From Orthonyx spaldingii (lineage: Eukaryota > Chordata > Aves > Passeriformes > Orthonychidae): DNA of 64,000 nucleotides. The translations under genes and the position numbers were made by a program. Numbering within the stretch: the first letter of the stretch is position 1; every line of letters begins with the position of its first letter. Positions 12,646-23,113 of the stretch are shown piece by piece. A model generated the notes under the pieces. That model searched no databases. It was not told where the DNA came from and saw only the letters and a program-made list of their open reading frames with translations. The stretch is taken from the NCBI GenBank assembly GCA_013397795.1, contig VZTJ01000523.1:5146127-5210126 (forward strand). Direction: 5' to 3'.

Positions 12646-15230
12646 CTGCCCAAACCCTGGTTTGTACTAAGGTTAATAGAAAAAACAAAACCCCACTATA
12701 TTTTTTTATCTCCTTCACACCATTTACAAACCTGGGCTGACTGTATACTCTCCCTTTGTCTTCCTTCTTTTTTTTAAAAATTGATTTCCAGTTCTAGGGT
12801 GATGTTTGAAGATGTCATTTTTTAAAAAATATTTTTCATTTCTAATGTGTGTTAGCTGTATAACTACAGGAATTAGGCCAGTCTGCCATTCCTGTCGTGC
12901 TCTGAGGGGTCAGTTTTTACACAGACTATGACTTATTTACCCACAGAAGGGTGCTCTGCAGGAACATCTGTTTGGATTTCATCAAGGATAGGAGCTCTGC
13001 CCACATCGGGCTGGAGACCTCTGTTCACTTGTAGCTATCTTCCGTTGGTTTTAGCCTGACCTATCTCCAAAGTGATTGGAAATGTCAGAGAGATGTGGAA
13101 GTGTGATCTGAAGGATTGTCGCTGTTCAATATCAAAGCAAACTTGTGGTTGCCTTGTAAAAATTAAAACCATTATCTCAGCTAATCAATATGTCTCAGTT
13201 TAGCCAAGTCTTGCTCAAGTTCACACTTTTTCTTTAATTAAACTTGCTTCAGTGACCTTTTATCCCCTTGCTTGCATCAATAATGCCATCCGTTTGCATA
13301 TATTAATGTGATAGGAAGGATGCACTCAAGCCAGCTGTATGGAAGTCTTGATTGAACAATTTTATGAGGAAAAGGCTGATTTGACAGGAAGGTTCATGCT
13401 GCATTTGCAAGAGAAAGGCAGACTCAGCTAGGAAAAACTAGTTCAAACCCTTCATAGGACCTAGAAGGTTGTTGACAGTGAGTGTCCTGTCCTGATACCC
13501 TGATTCTATGGGGTTTCAACGGGTTTGCTCTTGTGTTATGGGTCAGCAGGGATTCCACCACTCTAAGTCATGTTCTGGCTGTGCAGAATCCAAGACCCTG
13601 CATGACTACAGTGAACCAGGTCTGTATCCAAAACCACAGAGTGGTTTCAGTACCACATGGAAAGTGATCTACCAGATCACCAGTCTGCTCTGACCCATCC
13701 CTTCTCTTCTGCTGCTTCTGGGAATTGCCCAGATTTACAGACTGGCAGTCCACCACTTTTTAATCCTTTGCGCTGTGTGAAACTGGATCGATCAGGAAAC
13801 CCTTTGCTCTGACTGTGGTAAATGTACATGCTGAATGCTCCCTTAGTCAGAGGCTGGGTAATACAGATGAGATTTTGTCTGGCTGTGGATTTGCAGCCTC
13901 TGTCACAAAGGCCACCTGAGATCTCTTGGCATTATGCAGAGACATCCATTTGTCTGTCTCATTTCCTCTACCTGGTAAACACAGGTTAATCTTTCTCAAA
14001 TGCAGAGCTGGAGAATTTTGAATGGAATTAAGTCTGCTTTGTGGGAGCCAGCACAAAAAATCCCAGCCCTGCCTCCTGACTGAGTTCAGAGGGGCTTAAT
14101 AAAGCTGGTGTGGCTTAGGACAGAGCTTAGAGGCAGCCAGCCCAGTGCTGGATTGTGCCCTGAGCTGGTAGGCAAATTCATCACCCTGTGATTCATCCTG
14201 AAATGGGAAAAAGAGCTGAACTTTTACATGACAGGAGAGTGGGCAGGTTTGAATTGTTAACAGTCGCTGTTGCACAGACAGCACGTGAAGCAAAGGCAAT
14301 GTGCTCACTTCGTACACCCCCGGCCAGGCTGTTCCCAGCCTGGTGCTGCTAAAGGTCACCGGGTGCTCTGCAAAACTTACAAAAACCTTGCTACACTCTG
14401 TTTTTCTGTCAAACTACTGTCATTGCAAAGCCCAACTGGGGGAGACTGCCTAGGAGCTGGTTACAATTTCTCTATGCTAAGTGTGTCCTCGTGATGCAGG
14501 GAAGCAGGAGTGGAGCTGTGCATGGAGCTGGCTGGCTCTGCTTTATGGGCACAGCTGGGGCTTTAGAAGCCACTTCTGTCCTATGCTGGAACAAAATGAG
14601 AAATACACTGACATTTCTGAGAGCCAGGGAGAGGGGACGGCCAACTCCAGAATGGCCAAGAGGCTGGTGGGTGGGATGTGTACCCAAAAAGAGCAACATC
14701 TATTGAGCCCTCTAAAGCAGGATGTTTCTGCTTGCAGTAAAGTGGGAGGTGGTGCTTCTCTCTTCCTCCCTTTCTTCTGCTGCTGCCGCCCATCCTGCAT
14801 GACAGCAACCCCCAAGGTCAAGGGAGAAGACCCTATCCTAGAGGCTTTATTGCAAAGATGATTTTGCAAAATGTTAGTTTTACTGCGTTTTTGATGAGGT
14901 GAGAGTGGAAGGCACAGGGCACATTGCCTGCAGAAGGCTGTGTTGTTCTGTCTGTCCCTGACTTGCCACCCAGGGTGTCCTAATCCCTCTATTTTAAGAT
15001 GCTCCCGAATGCTCTGTTATATGTTTTTCTGCTGTTTAGAACTTGCCTTCTCCATTGAAAGGCACAGCCACCCCTGGACTGTGTTCCCCTTTCTGGAGGC
15101 TCTTGCTATGAGTTGTGCTAAAGATTTAAGGGTGTTTAAAGCTAAGTATAAAACTCAGACTTTCAGAAAAGATTCTGAAGAGATGCTTATTATTTATTTC
15201 TTATTAGAAGTCCATAAGGCATGTAAGTTA

Positions 15231-15317
15231 GCAATTAGTTAGCATGCAATTAGTAAGTATTAGCACTTACTAATACTAATTACTATTACTAATTAGTTAG
15301 GAAGCAATTAGTTAATT
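15231..15317. repeat. AATTAGT palindromic AT-rich cluster
   Basis: A run of about 87 bases built from repeated GCAATTAGTTA-like words in both orientations (near 15231, 15247 and 15304, with inverted copies between). It contains a perfect 10-bp inverted repeat, ATTAGTAAGT at 15249-15258 and ACTTACTAAT at 15265-15274, with a 6-base loop. The TAAT/ATTA core recurs many times, so the stretch could form a cruciform or bind homeodomain proteins. It could equally be a decayed simple repeat. The structure is directly visible; any function is inference. Confidence 0.8.
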
Positions 15318-18300
15318 GCCCCTTATAAGCAGCAGGGGGTTTGACATTGAGCAGTGACCCACTAGCATTCCTGCCTTTCCCAGAGCATCCCCACCTCTCT
15401 CAAAGCAAAAGTATTTTCCTTCATGTAGAGTTTGGCAAAATGCTCATCTGTAAGAGTTTAGCAATGCTGCTGATATTTTTGACAGAATATGAAACCTCCA
15501 TGTTCCCACCTATAGAAAATAATTTCCAGCTAATGCTGACAGGTGTAAATAGAATGCAGAATTGTTCCCAGGGCCTTTCATGCCACAACTGAATGGTTTT
15601 GAGCCATGAAAAACCTGCATTAAGCTAGAAAGAGCCCTGCATGCTTCCCTGAGACAGCACAGACCGACCATCCCTATTCCGTGTTGGAACTCCTCACCTC
15701 TTCACCCCACTGAGCCAAGGGCTCACCTCACCCGGCCTCTGTGTCAGCAAAGAAACTCAGGGGTGCAGGGTTGCTCCCTCCTGCCAGGCTGAGCAGGCAC
15801 TGAGGGTGTGAGCAGAGCCTGGATCAGCCACGGCAGTGCCCCTCTGGGGCTGGGCTTTGACAGCAGCAAGGTCACCCTCTGATTGCTGCTCTGCACCGAG
15901 CAATCTCCTGTGCTACTGAGGCGAGATGAAATTCAGGGCTGCTCCCTTCTGCTTTCAGCTCATTGAAATGAAGCCTGAAGGGTGAAAGCCAAATGAAGCA
16001 AAGGCAAACAAAATATTTTGCATGAATATTTTTGTAAGCTCTTAGGGGGCTGAGAGCATCATGTCCCATATCCCTAGATAACGGGGCCGTGAACAATTAC
16101 AGTGTGGGCACAAGCTGAAAACTGCGCTGGGTTAGCTCAGCTGAAATATAAAACAAAGAGAGATGGGTATGGCTACTCTGGAAGCAAAAGTGAGGCTCAT
16201 TTTTGCATTGTTTTGGGCTGAGCCATGCTCCCTGCTGCTCTCCTGCCCTTATAAATATCTACATGCACAAGCAGGTGTTTTGGAGAAAGGCTGCGAGCCT
16301 GTTCCTGAGACTCCTCTGTGATGAGAGTAGGGCAGGCAAAACTGAAATCTGCCAGAGCCATCATCCTGTTTGATCTCCCACATCTCCTGAACTTGTGGTC
16401 AGGTAGGTCTGTAACTGCAGACACAGTGCACAGAGGAGCCTGCACAGCTCAGACCAAAAGCCCTTTTGCCACCGAAGGGAGCAGCCTGGGGACCACAGCA
16501 GCTGTGTGTGTGGGAGGGGATGAAATGCAAAATTCCCACAGTGGCATGTGGAAAGGCAGGTAATGGCCCTGCAGAACGAGCTGGGTATCGACTGCTGGAA
16601 GGAAATAGGCTTCCCATTTACATGAATTATCTTCTTTTCTATGTGTGCCAGTTGGGGGCTGGTAAAGCCATGGATTATATTTAGCAAAATTGTATGCTCC
16701 TTACCTGGGTGTCTTTTCATTCTCTACCTCCCCTTTTTGCCATAAAAAATCCTACTCTGCTTTAATTTTAACGTTACTGAATAGAAAAGCTATAATTAAC
16801 TGGTCCATCATGATTACTTTTATACCTGAGATCATTAAAGGTAAGGCAGAGTAGCAGCTGCTCCTGTGATATGCTGCCATGCTATTGAGAGTACAGATAC
16901 ATTTTGAACATTTTCCTCTGAGGGTGCCAGTTTCACTGAAAGCTCCTGCAGCCACAGGCTGCCTTCTAAGCCAGGAGCTTCTGTGCACTCTCTCTCTCCC
17001 TCTCCCTAATTATTCAACTCTACGTCAGCAGTTTGGTATTTAATTATAGGGGCTTTTTTGTTTTGTTTTGGGTCATGACTTTTTTGCTCTGGATCACCAC
17101 GAAAATTTATTTGGTGCAGTATCACTTCTGCTAATTACAGACTTAAAAAAACCCAAACCCTTTGTTTGTGTTACTACAGAGTTAAATGCCCTCTGGTTGG
17201 AAGAGAGTCTTGGCATTTCTGTTCAGTAAATGTTGTTTGGATTTATTAAGTCATGCAAAACTAACAAACAAGATTAAATAGAATAAATGAAAAAAAATCC
17301 ACTCCAAAAAGCCCTGCTACTCCTACAAGAAGTGGGAGAACTCATAGGATGTGTGGTTGATTTTAGAAGATGGCAGTTTTGTGATCTTTATTATGATCCC
17401 TGGGGCTCTTGTGCATGTGTCTTTCAGCTGCTCTCTTAATATTAAAAAAAAAGTCCACCTCTGAAGAGCACCAGAGTTTCTCTCTTTGGCTCAGGGCTGT
17501 GTTTTTAGGGCAGCAGGGACAGGATCAGCAAGGGCTCAGCAGTGCACAAAGAAGGGCACCACCAAGGTTTTCTGACACAGGTGGCTGCATTTGCTAATAT
17601 TGGCCATCAAATGTTAACTAGGTCATGAAAATGTCTGTGGGTTGGCCATAATTAGTCTCCTAATGATCTGCTGTTTCAGTCCCTTCACGAAGGCTGTGTT
17701 TATGAACGCGTGTCAGGGTTAGCAATCATTTTATTCTGAATGATGGTAATGGCTGTGGGCTGTGAAACCATTCTTCAGTTTTTTAGGGGTAGTTTTGGTC
17801 AAACATTTCCGTGTCATTTGGCATGAAGTCACGGTGTGCAGACTGGCTTAGGCTGCACGCAGACAACTACGCTGTTCCTCTTGGAGCTAAACAGCAGTAG
17901 GATAGTAGTCAGATATATTTTTACAGCTCTTTCTTGCCTCCATTCCCCCGGATTTATAAATCATAGCATTTGCTTTTGAACACTTGCAGCCAAATAAAAC
18001 CCATCACAACAGCTTTCTTGTACTGTGGAAAGCTGTTCTGAGATTTTTGCAACCTGGCTTACAATTCTCAGCAACCAAAAAACCTGAGTGAATGTGGTAG
18101 AGACAGCATTTCCCAGGCATGAAGTGGTGTGGGAATGTCTACGGAGTCAAAGGCAAGGAGCCTCTTACTTAGAGAGGCATTGCACATAAATAAATGTTTG
18201 CTGAACAAGCCTTTCCCTGGGCATTACCCGTCCTGCCTTCAGGCAGGGAGTGTTGGGTGGTGGTGTGGGGGACCACAGTGACGTTTGCAGGGCTCCCTGT

Positions 18301-21083
18301 GCCATTGGAGCTCTCCCACCCTCTCTGTGAAGCCATGGCCCTGTGGCTGATCTGCCCTATGGGATTGGCTGTAGCAAAGCAGAACAGCTGCCCCATCTCC
18401 CTGCTCCCACCTGAGCAAACAGATTTCGTGCTGCCAGAAGGGAAGGAGAGGTCATGTGGTGACACCTCTCGTGAGGTTTGCTGTGGAGCTGACTGTCCCT
18501 GGACAGGGTGGCTAAACCCCACTGCGGGGCAGCCTGCATTGGAGCACCTGGGCCCAGCTCTGCAATTTGGGCAGGAGCCCGAGAGGTGGAATTGAAGCTC
18601 CCTAACTACCTGTTATGAAAGGAGCCGTGCAACTTTCATAAAGGGCAACTGAGGAGAAAGATGTTTCCCTGTTGTAGATCACTGTTGTGCATAACATTTT
18701 GTCGTTTTAGCGAAGTTTTTATGTATTTCCAGTGCTTTTCCAGATGTGAGGTAGGATGTGACAACACATCCCTCCACTGCTGTTCCTGCTCCCTGGCTTG
18801 GGGCAGCATTGCTCTTGAGCAATTTGAGCCATTCCAGAGGCTGCCCCAAAACCCAGCCTTCTGCACACAGCAAGCTCCTGGGTACCTGTGCATGGCTTGG
18901 CCATGCTGCTCTCCTCTTGCGAGCTGTGCTGTCCCACAGGCAGGGAGTGCCCAAGTAAAGCCAGGCTCTCCTCCCTCCCACCTTGCCCCACAGAGGGTGA
19001 CTTCTGCAAATTAAAGTAGCTAGAGATCAAATTGAAGCCCAGGGAAAACACTGGGGGGTCTTGCTGCTGTCTGCCTGACTCCTGCCTGCTTTGGGCTGCT
19101 CCAGGGAACTCTTGGTTTCCACTTTCATTGCACCTTTCTTGGCTTGGCCTGTGCAGGGCTGCTGTAACCAGACTTTAATGAAACATGAGCTTGGTTTAGG
19201 CAGGAACCACGTCCCTCTGCACTGGAGCAAGGAGAGCAAGCCTTGCTGTGACTGCCTATGCAGCCCAGCTGAAATGAGCTCCAGGTGGAACACAAAGTAC
19301 CACCTGGCCTGCAGGGGAAGGAGAATTGAAAAAAAACCAAAAAACACCTTGGCTCATTGAATTCAGTAGCTTTTGTTCTCATGATTGTCTAGATTTGGAG
19401 CATGTGTAGGTTCCTGAGGGAAAGTAAATTAAACTCTGAAAAAAAATAAAAATCCATTCTTTAGAAGGGCTCAGAAAAATATCTTCTAACAGGAGTGCAA
19501 TTTCTGCCTTTGTGTCCTCTGGAGCTAAATGATCAGCCATATTATGTGCTGTGCTTCGTTACCCAAGAACATTGCAGCAACGAGCTGGAATAATGAGTGC
19601 AAAGCTTCATTCAGAGGGTAGCTGAGATCCTCAGAGCTTCAAAAGACCAGGTTTATTAATGAGAAATAGCGAAACATCCTTATTTAAGAAATGTGTATCT
19701 TCTAGGATGGTTCTGAAATTTACAGCTAAATCAGCTGAGATGTCAGACATAAAAAGGAACTGTGTGATTACCACTAATACTCTCTGAACTGTGTCTGTCT
19801 TGGCTGCCCTTCCTGGCAGTCAGCATTTCTCAGTTCTCATTTCCAAACAGCCGGATTTGGCTTTATGTAGGAGATCTCTCCGCTAGCAGTGGGAACAGAA
19901 ATAACTGACATTCTAGCAGCAAAATGTAAAGAATGTAATCAACTTTGCAAGCTTGAAAAGCCTTTCTGGAGGGGTGAAATGGTAGTGCCCATCAAGCTAT
20001 TCTCATCTCTCTTAGCTTCCTAACATTGGTTTTTGAGCACCATATAATCCAGAGCAAGAACAATATCTATTGCCACTGCACGAGGCTGCCAGGCTGCTTT
20101 GTTCATGTGAGCTACAGAGAGATTTGGTTTGTGCTTATCTCCTGCGTCTTCTCTGAGCTAAAATATTGGCATCTTTTTTCAAAAAGTACATTTTGTCTTT
20201 GCAGAAATGAATTTATATGTATCTTTAAATGAATTTTTGTAAATTGTCTTTCATGAAAGACTTTGAAGCATATCACGAGCTAACTGGCTTTGTTCCCTTT
20301 CTTCAGACAAACTGACACTGAGAAACTTCAGGGTTCATTCTGACAGATCTTATGACATTTGTGCTCTCTCACTGAGCATTGTGGACATAATTTTGTCCCT
20401 TCTGGGATTAGTTCTACTTTACCAAATCACTCAAAGATTATCACTTGTACCTTGTGTCCAGTATGACTTCTAATTCTCAGATCTATAATTCCCACAAAGA
20501 ACTTGATTAACTTCTGAGGTATTCAGTACAACGTTGCTCTAAGTCCTCAAAGCAATTTAGCAAGCCTTGCTGCCTTCACGTTATTAATGTTCCCTCAATG
20601 TTGCCTTCTGATGATAAACCCTGTTTTAAATAAATAAGCCCACAACACTGAGTATGCATTTTGATCAGACTAATACTGGTCTCCCATGCATTAATATGAA
20701 TGAGCAGGATTAGCATGGGAAAATTTACAATTTCTCTGAGTGCTGGAAATCTGAGTCAGACTAACAGTGTTAAAATTTTGCCTTGCCTTGTTCATCCTTA
20801 AGGGTTTTTTTTTAATAAGTTATAACCAACCATATAAATGCAGTCAAAGGCCAAGTGCAGGAAATATACTTTAGAAGTTGAAATTTTCGTTATATAAGTT
20901 GGAGATGTGATAATTTGCAGGTATTTCTTATTCATATTTTTCTACAAGTTTGGGGTTGTTGGTGGGAGGAATTGTTCAGGTTCTGTAAATTTTGTTGTTG
21001 ATGGTGGATTTGTTTTTGGTTTTTTTTTTAATTGAAGCATGTATCAGGAGCTGGCAGGGTTTGGAGTGTGGGATGCATGTGGA
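15318..21083. other. non-coding, no gene recognised
   Basis: Mostly single-copy DNA. A CT-rich simple tract lies at 16988-17006. TAAT-rich stretches at about 17600-17760 and 20560-20760 look like possible regulatory elements. Open frames at 16.2-16.7 kb and 18.2-19.4 kb on both strands have no recognisable domain. Confidence 0.5.
16988..17006. repeat. CT-rich microsatellite
   Basis: Short CTCTCTCTCTCCCTCTCCC tract. It is a simple repeat, slightly interrupted. Confidence 0.85.
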
Positions 21084-21246
21084 TGGTTCAGCCTGGAGAA
21101 AAGGAGATGGAGGAGAAACGAATTTCCACCTTTACCTACCTGAAGTGTGGGGCATAAGGAAAGAGGAGCAAGGTTCATCTGAAAGATACAAACTGAAGGG
21201 CCATGAGGCACCTCCTCACCTCATTCATTTCGTGGTTCTATGAATT
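21084..21246 (+). mobile_element. CR1 LINE 3' fragment, internally deleted
   Basis: Sense CR1 remnant. GGTTCAGCCTGGAGAAAAGG at the start matches the conserved C-terminal ORF2/3'UTR junction of CR1, followed by a diverged TACCTACCTGAAG block. The fragment ends with GAGGCACCTCCTCACC and GGTTCTATGAATT, the degenerate tail of CR1 elements (ATTCTATG-type repeat). Only about 160 bases separate landmarks that usually lie some 300 or more apart, so the middle has been lost. No coding potential remains. This is an old copy with high divergence. Confidence 0.72.
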
Positions 21247-22590
21247 AAGCAAGCATTTGTGTGCAGAGCAGTGGCTCTAGATGTCCTTCTAGCATGACCT
21301 ACAAAGCATCAGGAATGGTAAATTGTCCACGTCCCAAAGGCAGTGGGAAGGAGGATGTGTGGGTGTGCTGGCCACAGCCAGAATGTGGTGGGAACAGGGC
21401 ACTTGTGGTCTGTGAGTTTCTCCACCCTGGCCTGCAGAGGAGCTCCTGCAAGGACCTGGGCTTTCATGGGTGTCTTGCTTTCATGGCCTGTGCATCCATT
21501 CAGGTTACAAACCCCTTCCCAGAAGGAAACATCACGCAAACTTCTGGAAACTCAAGTGACAAGTGGTATTTTTTGCTTCTTCTCTTTAAAGCGTCCTTCT
21601 TTAAAACGCTGATCAGCTGCAATCTCCTTGCCCAAGCAACTTAATTGTTACCTCTCTGGTGAGCCAAGCTGTCCTCTTTAGGTCGTTGCAGTGAGGAAAG
21701 AGCTTTGTCAAGGCATCATCTGACATGGCTTTGACAGCTCAGAAATGGAATGGGCTTCTCTAGTGCAGCTGTGTGTGCATCACTGCGCTTCCCACTGCCC
21801 TGACACTGATTTACCAGGGGTTTCTCTGGCACTTGGGAGTTAATGCATATGGAGCTGGAAATTGGAAGATACCACAAACTGTATTTACTCCCAGAACTCT
21901 CCTTTGGCTGATTGCTCCCTTCTCCCTTTGAGCATACATTAACTTTTGTTATCAAATATACATCAAAGCACTGCGTGTTTTTACCACCCACAAATATTCT
22001 CTATCATTATTAAACAAATGAGATGCAATTGCTGGATGAAGTTAGTGAGAGTTGCCTAGCTGGAGAGAAAGCAAGGGGGAAAGAATAGAAGTCTCTCCTC
22101 ATTTTGGGTCTTGGTTACTGTGCTAGGGACACTGAATAATTAGGACACGGATTTCCTTGACATACCAACTTAGACTGTGCTGTCAGAAAATGCACATCTC
22201 CCTTGGGGTCTGGAGCAGAAGTAGCAACACAGAGGCAGATGCTGGCTCTGCCAGGAGAAGGGCTGGCGACAAAAGAAAAAGAGCCTCTGCTCCCTGCCCA
22301 GGTGACTTTGACTTTTTACTTGTTTTTAAGTCGTGATACTGCTTGTCTGCAGGGCTAGGGCTGATCCTGGAACTGAGGATGTTCTGGGGAGCCAGAGCTG
22401 TGCCACCTGTCCATGAGGGAACAGAGTGCAGGGCATTTAAAATGACTTTCAGGGATACTGACTGTGTATCTTGTGTGGATGCCAATGCCTGCTGCCTCAG
22501 CAAGGGGCTCCAGATGCTTTAAATCAATATATTATGATTTTACCACGACTGTGTCATTTTGACTTTCCACGTGCTTCTGCAGAACCAATT

Positions 22591-22606
22591 ATATGCATAT
22601 ATATAT
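22591..22606. repeat. AT microsatellite
   Basis: Short ATATGCATATATATAT tract. Simple repeat. Confidence 0.8.
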
Positions 22607-22800
22607 GAATAGATTCCACTCCCTAGGCTGTTGCTGGGAGCTTCATCTACTCAAAAATCCTATTTTCAGAAAGAAACAACACGAGAACAAGAAAATTCAA
22701 AGGCTGAGATCTGCTCTGGTGCTTCCAAGGACCAGGAGTGTTGGTTCCTACAGAAACAGTTTTGGGAGGCTCTATGGTGGCACTGCTTATGCAGACTTAC

Positions 22801-23113
22801 TAAACAAATTTCTCCCTCACTGATTTTCTCCAGTGCAGGAAGTGCTGCAGGCTTCTTTCCTGCTCTTGGAAGAATCAGCTGCTGAGAATGGCTGCTGTCT
22901 CCAACTCCTGCTGCTTGATCAGACAGGAGAAGGCTGAAAGAGGCCTGTGAGGAGGAGGAGGGTGCACGTGGGACAGCTTGTGGTTCTTCCTTTCTGACAG
23001 TCTGTGTTGGTGCATTTGGGTTTTGCAGCAGCTCTCCTGGGTTCCAGGACTGCAGAGAACTGGACAAGTGCTGCAATCTCTTAGCAAAGTCACTCTGAAT
23101 GCTCTGTGATTCT
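22801..23113 (-). other. candidate coding exon (unconfirmed), minus strand
   Basis: On the minus strand, TTTCACTTCTCTATAG gives a fair acceptor and TTTGTTTA|GTAAGTCT a good donor. The 313 bases between them are open in one frame (enters phase 2, leaves phase 0). The translation is serine, proline and glutamine rich, begins with SIQSDFAKRLQHL and ends in EKISEGEI. It looks like a disordered or coiled-coil segment of the kind seen in centrosomal proteins, but I recognise no family. The surrounding frame of 159 codons is about what chance gives in a window this size, so this is a weak call. Confidence 0.15.

Larger units (their letters stand above)
9472..15230. other. non-coding; weak candidate exons only
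   Basis: CpG-poor DNA without a recognisable gene. The 12.1-12.65 kb stretch holds a phase-compatible pair of minus-strand candidate exons, listed separately. The 13140-13400 stretch is dense in TAAT/ATTA and octamer-like motifs and looks like a possible regulatory or conserved non-coding element. A G-rich run (10978-10990) is the reverse of a pyrimidine tract that could serve as a minus-strand splice acceptor. Confidence 0.5.

Noticed and set aside
21620..21662. MIR-like phrase (CAACTTAATTGTTACCTCTCTGGTGAGCC)
   Set aside because: Similarity to the MIR core is short and gapped, with no match on either side.
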